The notes beneath the pieces were generated by a model that saw only the letters and a list, made by a program, of their open reading frames with translations, was not told the origin of the DNA and ran no database searches. From Anabaena lutea FACHB-196 (GTDB lineage: Bacteria; Cyanobacteriota; Cyanobacteriia; Cyanobacteriales; Nostocaceae): DNA of 64,000 bases. A program made the position numbers and the translations under genes. Below, piece by piece: positions 44,001 through 51,836 of the stretch (the stretch's first letter is position 1; the number at the start of each line of letters is the position of its first letter). The stretch spans positions 62,001 to 126,000 of the forward strand of contig NZ_JACJST010000002.1 in NCBI RefSeq assembly GCF_014698305.1. The letters are read 5' to 3'.

Positions 44001-45000
44001 AACTAGCGCAGAGAATTACCTGTAAAACGGGTACATCTAATTTTTCCCAAAGTTCGATTTGCGGTGTTTCTGTTTCTAACCGCGCTAGGGAAAAACTGGT
44101 GGTATTAAGTAAACAATCAATATGCTGTCCATCTTTCGGCTGAAACAACTCATACAACTGTTCGCTCACACCAGGTTCACGCAATGACGATACAAACACT
44201 GGCACAGGATGTAAATTTTTTTCCACCAAAGCCGCACATAAAGCATCAATCACCTTGGTATTTCCTGCCAAATAATGAGCGCGGTAGAACAAAATACCAA
44301 CTTTGGGTAATGGGTAATTGGTAATGGGTAATTGGTAATGGGTAATTGGTAATTGGGAAAACTCTTCCCCTGCCCCTGGTTCCTGAGCGAAGTCGAAGGG
44401 CTGCTCCCTGCCCCTGGTTCCTGAGCGAAGTCGAAGGGCTGCCCCCTGCTCCCTGCCTCCATACATTCCCACACGAGGAACAGGTTGTGGTGGTGGGGGA
44501 TTAAACGAGGTAGACAGGGCTGTATCAGCGATAAATTGGAGGGCATTCAGGAAATTTTCTATACCACCTTCCTGAAAGTATTGCCAAATTTGGTTAACAA
44601 TTTCTAAAGAAATCGTAGATTTAGAGATTAAATCAAGATCAAGTCCGTCGTCTCCTGGCATTACAATAAGGGTTGTACTATTACGTTGCACAATTTCTTG
44701 TACGACTTCTAAGCCATAACCCCAGTAGGAACTGCCTCCAATTAAACGGAGAACAATCACTTGGGCTGATTCTAATACTTGTTCAGCATAAGCATCTATA
44801 CTTATTTGTTGCTGTAGTTGTAATAGGTTGGCTACTCTAATTTGTGGAAATTGGGCAGGTAATTTTGTAACCACAGCTGCTAGGGTTTGAATGTCAGTAT
44901 CAGCAGCCGTGATTAACACGAATGGTGACGGGGTTTGTTCAAGGAAAATTAAGCCTTCCGACTGATTCCATCCCCCTGGTGTGGCACTTATACGATGCAT
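41005..45000 (-). CDS. cobN: CobN-like cobaltochelatase / magnesium-chelatase large subunit with in-frame repeat insertions
   Basis: 1331 aa, longer than most cyanobacterial CobN proteins (about 1100-1260). Family signatures: [77 protein letters not shown] and [30 protein letters not shown]. CobN inserts cobalt into hydrogenobyrinate a,c-diamide in B12 synthesis, with CobST or ChlID partners; this one lacks such neighbours. Repeat-derived stretches interrupt it in frame at about residues 180-233, 522-532, 800-812, 837-863 and 1122-1142, yet no stop or frameshift is present. So it is probably still working, with insertions in loops. Confidence 0.9.
   Translation of the reverse strand: [1331 protein letters not shown]
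41575..41635 (+). repeat. Repeat insertion in cobN (5th, near 3' end)
   Basis: 'gggactggggattggcgat' then 'tattttcttcccctgttccctgttcccc' is typical intergenic filler. It is translated as [20 protein letters not shown]. Confidence 0.75.
42410..42490 (+). repeat. Repeat insertion in cobN (3rd)
   Basis: 'cttctcctgactcctgaacgg' type units, with 'ctcctcctgactcctgactcctc' at the end. Translated as [20 protein letters not shown] and beyond. Confidence 0.7.
42566..42600 (+). repeat. Repeat insertion in cobN (4th)
   Basis: 'agtttcgcgcaaaggcgcagaggagcaaagtggg' belongs to the 'gcaaagacgcaaagg' family found between genes; translated as [13 protein letters not shown]. Confidence 0.75.
43404..43436 (+). 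repeat. Heptamer repeat insertion in cobN (2nd)
   Basis: Four copies of attttgg (reverse strand of AATCCAA) are translated as [12 protein letters not shown]. The same heptamer occurs before pntA2, nth, the glycosyltransferase gene and in gpsA. Confidence 0.85.
44305..44455 (+). repeat. Repeat insertion in cobN (1st, compound)
   Basis: Tandem 'gggtaattggtaat' units (44305-44355) followed by two copies of a 'ccctggttcctgagcgaagtcgaagggctg' unit (44375-44440) and 'ccccctgctccctgcctcc'. It is translated as about 50 residues ([20 protein letters not shown], then [16 protein letters not shown]). Confidence 0.85.
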
Positions 45001-45087
45001 AATTCTCTTTTACCGTTTTACACTGTTGGTTAGTACACAATCAAAAACAACTTCTCAATCTAGCATTCAGCCCCTCTCACTACATTT

Positions 45088-47016
45088 TTGAAAATGCTTA
45101 TTTCTCCTGATTTGGGCTTTTCTCGAATCTTTCCTTTAAGTGTATTTAATCAGCTTGGAGAATTATTACAGCAAATGGTTCCAGCGGTAGAAAGTGATGC
45201 TTTAGTGCTGACAGAAGCTGTACTGGTTCGGATGAAACTGCCTGTAGAGTGGCAAGGGCAAAGGTTTAAGCTGGTGGTTTCTCAGGGATTTAATGCACTG
45301 TTGGTGGGAACCCAAAAGCAGGGGAAGCAAGAACTTGACTCAGCCCTGAATACTAGTTTGACATTTAATGAAGAAGCGATCGCTTCTTTTGTCTCGAAAT
45401 TGGGAGATTTGTTTGGCTGTAATTCCTACACATACCAAAATCTTCAACACTATCGGCAACTTCTTGCTCCTAATGATGTCACCCTCCAAAGTAAATTCAC
45501 ACTGTTATTGTTAGAATATTTGCTCCCTGATCTCAACCCAGATTTAACAGCACCGACAAGTTCAATTCCTCCAGAGGATTTTAGTTGTCAGTCGGTGGAA
45601 AACGCCTTGATAAAACAGATTGCTCAGGAACGTCTGTTGAATCAAGTAACAACGCAAATCCGCAAAAGCCTAAACTTGCCACTAATTATGGCTACGGCAA
45701 TTACACAAGTACGTGAATTTCTAGAATTAGACCGATTAGTAGTTTATAAATTTGAGCCGCTTACAGTCAAGACTCAACATACACAAGATTTAGTCTCAAG
45801 TTCAGTTAATTCTCAATTTTTAGAACCAGATAACCACAATAGCTGGGGTTGTATAGTTTATGAAGCACTGGCTAAAGATAATATTACCTCTGTATTAAAT
45901 TCTCAAGAAAAAGACTGTTTGACGCGCATTTCTCACTGTTGGGAAAAGTATCGTCAAGGTTTTATCTTAGCTGTTGATGATGTCGAAAAAACCTATGCAC
46001 TCGAAGAGTGTTTATTAAATTTTTTAAGGACAAACCAAATTCGGGCAAAATTGGCAGCCCCGATTATGTTTGAAGAAAAACTTTGGGGGTTATTGATTGC
46101 TCATCAGTGCCATGTTCCCCGTGAGTGGCAGGAAAGTGAGAAAAACTTGTTAAACTCAATTGCAGAACAATTAGCCATCGCTATTCATCAAACTGAGCTA
46201 ATGGACTCTCTGCAAGAGGCTACGCGAACCCTCACTCAAGAAAAACAAACTCTGGAACAACGAGTTATTGAACGAACAATGGCACTGCGGGAAGCATTAC
46301 TAGCTGCTGAAGCTGCAAGTCGCCTCAGAAGTGAATTTCTGGCTACAATCAGCCATGAATTACTGACACCTTTAACTTATGTGATTGGGATGTCTTCGAC
46401 ATTATTACGTTGGCCTTTGGGTGAGTTAAGCCAACGACAACGGAATTATTTACAAACTATTCATGATAGTGGCGAACATTTATTAGAAATGATTAATGAC
46501 ATCCTCGATTTATCGCAAATTGAGGCTGGTAAAACAGTATTAAATATTTCTGAATTTTCTTTGGTCAAGATAGCCGAGAATACCATAGAATGCTTATTAG
46601 AAAAAGCAACTAGCGAAAAAGTCACTCTCAAACTCGATTTGCAAATTAACCCTTCGCGCGATCGCTTTACAGCCGATTCAGGAAGAGTAGAACAAATTCT
46701 TTGGAATTTATTAACTAATGCCATCAAGTTTACCCCAGAAAGTGGCAGTGTCACTTTGCGTTTGTGGGTTGAAGATGACACTGCTATTTTTCAAATAGAA
46801 GATACTGGTATTGGCATACCAGAAGATCAATTACCACTACTATTTGAGAAATTTCAGCAACTGGATACACCCTATCGTCGTCGCTACGAAGGTACGGGAG
46901 TTGGTTTAGCTTTAACTAAACAACTTGTAGAACTTCATCGGGGTCGAATTGAAGTAGAATCTACTGTAGGTATGGGTTCAATTTTTACGGTTTGGATACC
47001 AAATCAATTAAAATAA
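45088..47016 (+). CDS. GAF-domain sensor histidine kinase
   Basis: 642 aa, no membrane helix. A family-specific N-terminal part (about 1-165) with VLVRMKLPVEWQGQRFKLVV is followed by a GAF domain (about 200-375: QEFLELDRLVVYKFEP-like start, then APIMFEEKLWGLLIAHQC), a coiled linker, HisKA (FLATISHELLTPLTYVIG; the His is followed by ELLTP instead of ELRTP) and HATPase with NAIKFT, DTGIGIPEDQLPLLFEKF and GTGVGLALTKQLVE. A cytoplasmic light, redox or ligand signal may be read by GAF, but no bilin cysteine could be assigned. No response regulator lies next to it. Confidence 0.88.
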   Translation: MKMLISPDLGFSRIFPLSVFNQLGELLQQMVPAVESDALVLTEAVLVRMKLPVEWQGQRFKLVVSQGFNALLVGTQKQGKQELDSALNTSLTFNEEAIASFVSKLGDLFGCNSYTYQNLQHYRQLLAPNDVTLQSKFTLLLLEYLLPDLNPDLTAPTSSIPPEDFSCQSVENALIKQIAQERLLNQVTTQIRKSLNLPLIMATAITQVREFLELDRLVVYKFEPLTVKTQHTQDLVSSSVNSQFLEPDNHNSWGCIVYEALAKDNITSVLNSQEKDCLTRISHCWEKYRQGFILAVDDVEKTYALEECLLNFLRTNQIRAKLAAPIMFEEKLWGLLIAHQCHVPREWQESEKNLLNSIAEQLAIAIHQTELMDSLQEATRTLTQEKQTLEQRVIERTMALREALLAAEAASRLRSEFLATISHELLTPLTYVIGMSSTLLRWPLGELSQRQRNYLQTIHDSGEHLLEMINDILDLSQIEAGKTVLNISEFSLVKIAENTIECLLEKATSEKVTLKLDLQINPSRDRFTADSGRVEQILWNLLTNAIKFTPESGSVTLRLWVEDDTAIFQIEDTGIGIPEDQLPLLFEKFQQLDTPYRRRYEGTGVGLALTKQLVELHRGRIEVESTVGMGSIFTVWIPNQLK

Positions 47017-47112
47017 TTCGTAATAATGCCTCCGGTGCCGCTAGGCATACGTAATTTGTAAATTGAATTAAACTCCCCGAATTTGTTAAAAAATTAAAAA
47101 TAAAAATCAAAA

Positions 47113-47775
47113 ATGACTAATTTACAAAAAGGATTAATTGTTTCCTGTCAAGCACCTGTAGATTCTCCATTACATGATGCTTATGTAATTGCTGCAATGG
47201 CACAAGCTGCTGTTAATAATGGTGCTGTTGGGGTGAGAATTGATACGCCGAATCATATTAAAGCTGTAAGAGAAAAGGTACAAGTACCAATTATTGGACT
47301 TTGGAAACAAGTCATAACTGGTTCTGATGTTTACATTACACCACAGTTTCACCATGCTGTTGCTGTAGCGAAAGCAGGAGCAGATATTATTGCTATAGAT
47401 GCAACTACTAGAAATCGTCCCGGTGATGAAAAATTAATTGATATTATTAATCGTATTCATCAAGAATTGGGTAAACCAGTTATGGCAGATGTGGATACAT
47501 TTGCAGCAGCAAAATTAGCAGTTGATGCTGGTGCTGATATAGTGGGAACTACTCTTTTTGGTTACACAGCGGAAACAAAAACTTTTGCTCCTCCTGGTTG
47601 GGAATTACTCACGCAGATAGTAGAAAATCTCGATACTTTTATAATTTGTGAAGGCGGTATTTCTTCACCAGAAATGGCAAGGAAAGCTTTAGATTTAGGT
47701 GCTAATGCTGTTGTTGTTGGTGGAGCAATTACGGGGATTGATTTGTTAGTTAAAGCTTATAATTCCGTATTGTAA
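47113..47775 (+). CDS. nanE: N-acylglucosamine-6-phosphate 2-epimerase
   Basis: 220 aa. Family core: MTNLQKGLIVSCQAPVDSPLHD, VPIIGLWKQ, ADIIAIDATTRNRPGDEKLIDII, KPVMADVDTFAAAKLAVDAGADIVGTTLFGYT and CEGGISSPEMARKALDLGANAVVVGGAITG. NanE (TIM barrel) interconverts ManNAc-6-P and GlcNAc-6-P. No other sialic acid genes are adjacent, so it likely feeds amino-sugar salvage or production of cell surface sugars. It is 96 bp after the kinase gene. Confidence 0.93.
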   Translation: MTNLQKGLIVSCQAPVDSPLHDAYVIAAMAQAAVNNGAVGVRIDTPNHIKAVREKVQVPIIGLWKQVITGSDVYITPQFHHAVAVAKAGADIIAIDATTRNRPGDEKLIDIINRIHQELGKPVMADVDTFAAAKLAVDAGADIVGTTLFGYTAETKTFAPPGWELLTQIVENLDTFIICEGGISSPEMARKALDLGANAVVVGGAITGIDLLVKAYNSVL

Positions 47776-48076
47776 AAATAAAATTTTCCAAAACTTTTTG
47801 CCTAATCATACATAACACCAACCTACTTATACAAATTTTATGTAAGGTGAAACTGCACAGAATAATGAAATCCATTAATTCATCTCTCCTTATCTGCGTT
47901 TATCTGCGTTTATCTGCGTTCAATTATTCTTAAAATCTTATTTTATGGATTAGTATTACAGCTATTTTCAGGTAAATGAACCACACTTTAATAAAAGTTT
48001 CGCGCCCCAGCGAAGCGTATCCCTAACGGAAGCCGTAGGCTTTAGCACGAAGTGCGTTAGACGCAAAGGAGGAAGC
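47776..48076. other. Spacer with repeats before the PLP-enzyme pseudogene
   Basis: 301 bp. A 'tctgcgtttatctgcg' triple (47890-47925) and a 'cagcgaagcgtatccctaacggaagccgtaggc' unit (48007-48040) lie here; the latter runs directly into the truncated pseudogene. No gene seen. Confidence 0.6.
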
Positions 48077-48352
48077 GTGGATGATGCTTTGGCTAAACAG
48101 GAAGGTATGCTTTTAGGTGCTTCCACTGGTGCAATTGTCGCCGCAGCTTTAGCGGATACTCAAAGATTTACTTAGCCTCAAACTATGTTACTGCTGAATC
48201 CTGACCGAGGAGATAGGTACTTAGAAACAGTTTACAATGCCGATTGGTTAACAGAGCAAGGAATTAACATCCTCCAAAACACCAATTTGACGACAGCAAT
48301 TGCGAATCTTCTACCTGTACCATTGAATATTGTCGGTAGGAGTCAAGAGTGA
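48077..48352 (+). pseudogene. 3' fragment of a PLP-dependent cysteine-synthase/SbnA-like gene, with an internal stop
   Basis: The frame reads VDDALAKQEGMLLGASTGAI, then VAAALADTQRFT, a TAG stop, then PQTMLLLNPDRGDRYLETVYNADW and on to a TGA at 48350. The segment GMLLGASTGA... and LNPDRGDRYLETVY are the last third of SbnA-type (2,3-diaminopropionate synthase) and cysteine synthases. About 90 codons of about 330 remain; the 5' part has been replaced by a repeat. Its stop overlaps the GTG start of the exporter, so both once formed a unit. Confidence 0.78.
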
Positions 48353-49650
48353 AATTACAAGAACCTCAATCTCAACCAGTTAGCTTAGGAACTTTATGGC
48401 GGGAGTTTTTGCCTTTATCTCTCAGTGATGTGACTATGGCCTGCGGTGATCCGATGATGACTACTACATTAGCTCATCTTCCTGATGCTCAAATTAACCT
48501 TGCGGCTGTAGGTATTGCTAAATCTTTGGCGATATTTTTTGAAAGTCCGATTATTATGATTCTGCACGCTGCTAACGCTTTAGCGGGTTCTCAAGATTCA
48601 CGCAAAGCATTGTGGCGGTTTACATTATTGGTAGGTGGAGGACTAACTTTTTTATTAAGTTTGTTGGGACTACCGATTATATTTAACTCTGTGGGTGTGA
48701 GTCTGTTGGGCATACCATCAGCAATGTTAGTTACAGTTAGTCAAGTATTATTACTAATGGGTGGTTGGCCGTTTGCGATCGCTTGGCGGCGTTATTTTCA
48801 AGGATTATTAATTTATCATGGTCAGTCCCGCGCTGTTGCTAAAGCTAGTATTTTCAGGTTATTCACATTAGCAATAGTTCTCACAGCCGGATTTTTATTG
48901 CAAATATCTGGGGGTATACTTGCCGGATTTGCCCTCATAAGTGGGGTGATCGTTGAAGCTATAGCTGTAACAATTTTTGCTCGTCGCAGTGGTGCAACCT
49001 TACCGCCACAAATAGAACAACCTAATTTACCCCGCAATTTAGCACAGGTGTGGAAATTCTATTTACCCCTAGCTAATTCTATGATGGTGGTGTGGGGAGG
49101 AAGGGCGATATTAATTAGCATTCTCGCCCGTGCTGAAGATGCTACAATTGCCATTGCTGCTTGGTCTGCGGCTTGGGGGTTAGTTCTGGTAATTGCCAAT
49201 TCTACCCGTATGGTACAGCAAATGGTGATTAAATATCGTCATCAAGTAAGCGATCAACAACTGCTGACTTTTGCTATCAGTGTTGGTGGAGCTTGTTCTA
49301 CCTTATTGTTATTGATGAGTTTAACACCGATAGGCGATCGCATAGTTCAAAGTTTTATCGGTAATGATCTCACCCTTGCTAAAAGCATTAAACCTGTTCT
49401 TTTAATCTGTACAATTGTGCCATTATTTGTAGCTTTGCAAAATGCAACTCAGGGTTTTTTAGTCAGCGAAAATCGCACAGGTCATGTAAATCTATCTACT
49501 TGGTTAGGAACAGGAACTTTATTAATAATTGCTAGTTTTGCTATTAATAAAGGCATGAATGGGGCAATATCTGCCGCTATTGCCATGATTACATCTATGT
49601 TAGTAGAAGTTACCTGTTTACTTTGGAAACGAGCGGCAAAATCACAGTAA
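48349..49650 (+). CDS. MATE-like multidrug/solute exporter
   Basis: 433 aa with about 12 hydrophobic segments (for example LWRFTLLVGGGLTFLLSLLGL, FRLFTLAIVLTAGFLLQISGG, PVLLICTIVPLFVALQNATQG). The start SLGTLWREFLPLSLSDVTMA and the two-fold organisation resemble the MATE/MOP superfamily. It starts with GTG overlapping the preceding pseudogene's stop by four bases. Given the SbnA-like neighbour it may once have exported a siderophore-like compound, but that is speculation. The end overlaps the kinase scrap on the other strand. Confidence 0.75.
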   Translation: MKLQEPQSQPVSLGTLWREFLPLSLSDVTMACGDPMMTTTLAHLPDAQINLAAVGIAKSLAIFFESPIIMILHAANALAGSQDSRKALWRFTLLVGGGLTFLLSLLGLPIIFNSVGVSLLGIPSAMLVTVSQVLLLMGGWPFAIAWRRYFQGLLIYHGQSRAVAKASIFRLFTLAIVLTAGFLLQISGGILAGFALISGVIVEAIAVTIFARRSGATLPPQIEQPNLPRNLAQVWKFYLPLANSMMVVWGGRAILISILARAEDATIAIAAWSAAWGLVLVIANSTRMVQQMVIKYRHQVSDQQLLTFAISVGGACSTLLLLMSLTPIGDRIVQSFIGNDLTLAKSIKPVLLICTIVPLFVALQNATQGFLVSENRTGHVNLSTWLGTGTLLIIASFAINKGMNGAISAAIAMITSMLVEVTCLLWKRAAKSQ

Positions 49651-49792
49651 ATGTACTGCCATGATCAACATGACTTTGGACTTCTAATTTGCCTTTGTGA
49701 GTTTTCACAATAGCCAAAGCAATAGCTAAACCTAACCCCGAACCACCAGTATTGCGAGAAGAACAATTTGCATTAATCATTTTCATATTCAA
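49610..49792 (-). pseudogene. Histidine kinase C-terminal scrap
   Basis: The minus-strand reading has RNTGGSGLGLAIALAIVKTH, then KGKLEVQSHVDHGSTFTVIL, which is the G2 box and final strands of a HATPase domain. Everything before it (DHp, N and G1 boxes) is missing. The ATG-containing part at 49792-49755 does not look like kinase. It overlaps the exporter's last 41 bases in the antisense direction. Confidence 0.72.
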
Positions 49793-49866
49793 CTAATAAC
49801 AACTGCATAATTAGAAATTATTTTTTAGTATTGTCACTAGTTAACAAATTCTCAATATATCAAATT

Positions 49867-50763
49867 TCATCGTTTAAAAATTAGCATTTGATTACCCACA
49901 ACTGGACTACGTGCTACTAGCTTATCTTGAAAATCAATAATTTCTAAATGGCTGAAATCTAGTTCTTGAGAACGTTGTAATATTTCCGCAGCTAATTTAT
50001 CTTGTTGGGATTTTTCCAGATCATACCAAACATCACTAATTTTGATAGTTAAATCACTGGTACGGAAATTAGCTTGAATAGATTTTATCAGTTTAGAATC
50101 AATGCTTTCATTTTCGCTACTTTTTAAGGGAATACTAATGTCTGAAAACTGATTTTCAATAGCCGCAATTAAAGCTTGCTCTGGTGTTAATTCTATAACT
50201 GGTGTTGGTGTGGGTTCGGGAATTGGTTCTGGTTCTGGTTCTTCCGTAGGTGTGGGTTCTGGTTCTGATTCTTGCGTGGGTGTGGGTGTGGGTTCTGGTT
50301 CTTGCGTGGGTGTGGGTTCTGGGGACGCAGTTACAGTTGGTATGGGTGCGGGAACTTCCTCAACTGAGGGAAGAGTTGCTACTTCAACAGGTTTAGAAGT
50401 AAATAAAAATGCAGTTGTTCCCACTATTCCCACAGCAATTACCGCAAAAATTCCTGTCAAAACTGTATCTGACAAATTATTTGATATATTTGATGGTAAA
50501 AATAAACGAAATGTCCTCAAAAATCCATCCCACCCCGACAGTATCCTTTGTAAAAAATTGGGCTTCTTCTCAGCAGTAAGAGTCTGTTCAGTCTCCAGAT
50601 TTTCCACAGTGGTTTCTAAAACCCCTATCGTTCCCCTCAAAATTTGGATAATTGTCGTCTTCCAAATTGGCTGATTTATCTGGTATCCTTGTTGGGAAGG
50701 CTGAGTTTTTTCTTCATTCCTTTGTTTTCGTCGGTTGTCTGGTGACATGGAAATTTTCCTCAA
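49867..50763 (-). CDS. Pro/Glu/Thr-rich membrane protein with conserved C-terminal domain
   Basis: 298 aa. A cytoplasmic N-terminal half (1-105) carries QINQPIWKTTIIQILRGTIG; a membrane helix (about 112-130, TGIFAVIAVGIVGTTAFLF) follows; then a Pro/Glu/Thr spacer of PEPTPTQEPEPTPTPT type (about 148-192); then a globular C-terminus (about 195-298) with SIQANFRTSDLTIKISDVWYDL, ILQRSQELDFSHLEIIDF and LVARSPVVGNQMLIFKR. The last part is found in many cyanobacterial unknown proteins. Function unknown; the layout suggests an envelope tether. Divergent from the phosphoesterase gene by 75 bp. Confidence 0.75.
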   Translation of the reverse strand: MRKISMSPDNRRKQRNEEKTQPSQQGYQINQPIWKTTIIQILRGTIGVLETTVENLETEQTLTAEKKPNFLQRILSGWDGFLRTFRLFLPSNISNNLSDTVLTGIFAVIAVGIVGTTAFLFTSKPVEVATLPSVEEVPAPIPTVTASPEPTPTQEPEPTPTPTQESEPEPTPTEEPEPEPIPEPTPTPVIELTPEQALIAAIENQFSDISIPLKSSENESIDSKLIKSIQANFRTSDLTIKISDVWYDLEKSQQDKLAAEILQRSQELDFSHLEIIDFQDKLVARSPVVGNQMLIFKR

Positions 50764-50838
50764 ATTAGCGAATCAAAAACACAGAAAGTACATTTGAGTA
50801 TAAACATTTATTGTGCCATTTATTGGATTTATTGATTT

Positions 50839-51747
50839 ATGAAACTCAACCGTCGTCAATTTTTATTTTTAAGTGGAATCAGTGGTATTGCTTCTGGAAT
50901 TCTGACCTGGAAGTTAGGAAATCAAAATTCTGAAAATATTCTTGGTGAATCAGTAATTGCTGCTACCCCAGATAAGAAAGATTTATTATTACGTTTTGTA
51001 TCTGTAGCTGATACTGGTACTGGTGCTAGAGGACAGTATTCTGTAGCTAAAGCCATGAATTATTATCACCAGAAACATCCATATAATGTAGTAGTTTTAG
51101 CTGGTGATAACATTTACAACAACGGCGAAATTGAGAAAATAAATGCAGTTTTTGAACGTCCTTATCAATCTTTGCTGAAAAAAGGTGTGAAATTTCATGC
51201 TTGTTTAGGTAATCATGATATTCGCACTGATAATGGTGTTCCTCAAGTCAAATATGCTGGCTTTAATATGAAGGGACGTTATTACACATTTAGTCAAGAT
51301 AAAGTTCAGTTTTTTGCTTTAGATACTAATGGTAATGCTGATTGGAAAAATCAGCTGGTTTGGTTAGAGAAAGAATTAAGTTTAAGTAAAGCTGATTGGA
51401 AAGTTGTATTTGGTCATCATCCGATTTATTCATCTGGTCAGTATGGGAGTAATTCAAATTTCATTAAAACTTTTACTCCTCTGTTTGAAAAATACAATGT
51501 TCAACTTTATATCAATGGTCATGAACATAATTATGAACGCACTCGTTCTATTAATGGGACAAGTTATTTAATTTGTGGTGCTGGTGCGGGTAATCGTCCT
51601 GTTGGTCGTTCTGAGTTCACTGAATATTCGACTAGTAATTTGAGTTTTGCGGCTTATGATGTGTATGCAGATAGAATTGAGGTGAGTGGTATTGGTGTTG
51701 ATAATCGTGTTTTTGATCAGGGTGTGATTAAGTTGAGGAGTGTTTAG
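50839..51747 (+). CDS. Tat-exported metallophosphoesterase (purple acid phosphatase-like)
   Basis: 302 aa. The N-terminus (MKLNRRQFLFLSGISGIASG) is a twin-arginine signal. Metal ligands are in the expected series: VADTGTGARGQ (D), VVLAGDNIYNNG (GDN), CLGNHDIR (GNHD), FGHHPIYSSGQYG (GHxP) and YINGHEHNYERT (GHxH). It probably cleaves phosphate esters or pyrophosphate bonds in the periplasm after folding in the cytoplasm. Pho-box sequences were not identified upstream. Confidence 0.9.
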   Translation: MKLNRRQFLFLSGISGIASGILTWKLGNQNSENILGESVIAATPDKKDLLLRFVSVADTGTGARGQYSVAKAMNYYHQKHPYNVVVLAGDNIYNNGEIEKINAVFERPYQSLLKKGVKFHACLGNHDIRTDNGVPQVKYAGFNMKGRYYTFSQDKVQFFALDTNGNADWKNQLVWLEKELSLSKADWKVVFGHHPIYSSGQYGSNSNFIKTFTPLFEKYNVQLYINGHEHNYERTRSINGTSYLICGAGAGNRPVGRSEFTEYSTSNLSFAAYDVYADRIEVSGIGVDNRVFDQGVIKLRSV

Positions 51748-51836
51748 ATATAGAGGTTTTTTCTCACGCAGAGACGCAGAGGCGCGGAGAGGAGGAATGA
51801 TTGAGATGTGTTTAGGAAATTAATTGGGTTGGAGTT

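Noticed and set aside
50210-50674. 154-codon plus-strand frame rich in Gly/Ser/Val (GSGSGSSVGVGSG)
   Set aside because: It is the complement of the Pro/Glu/Thr-rich spacer of the real minus-strand gene at 49867-50763.
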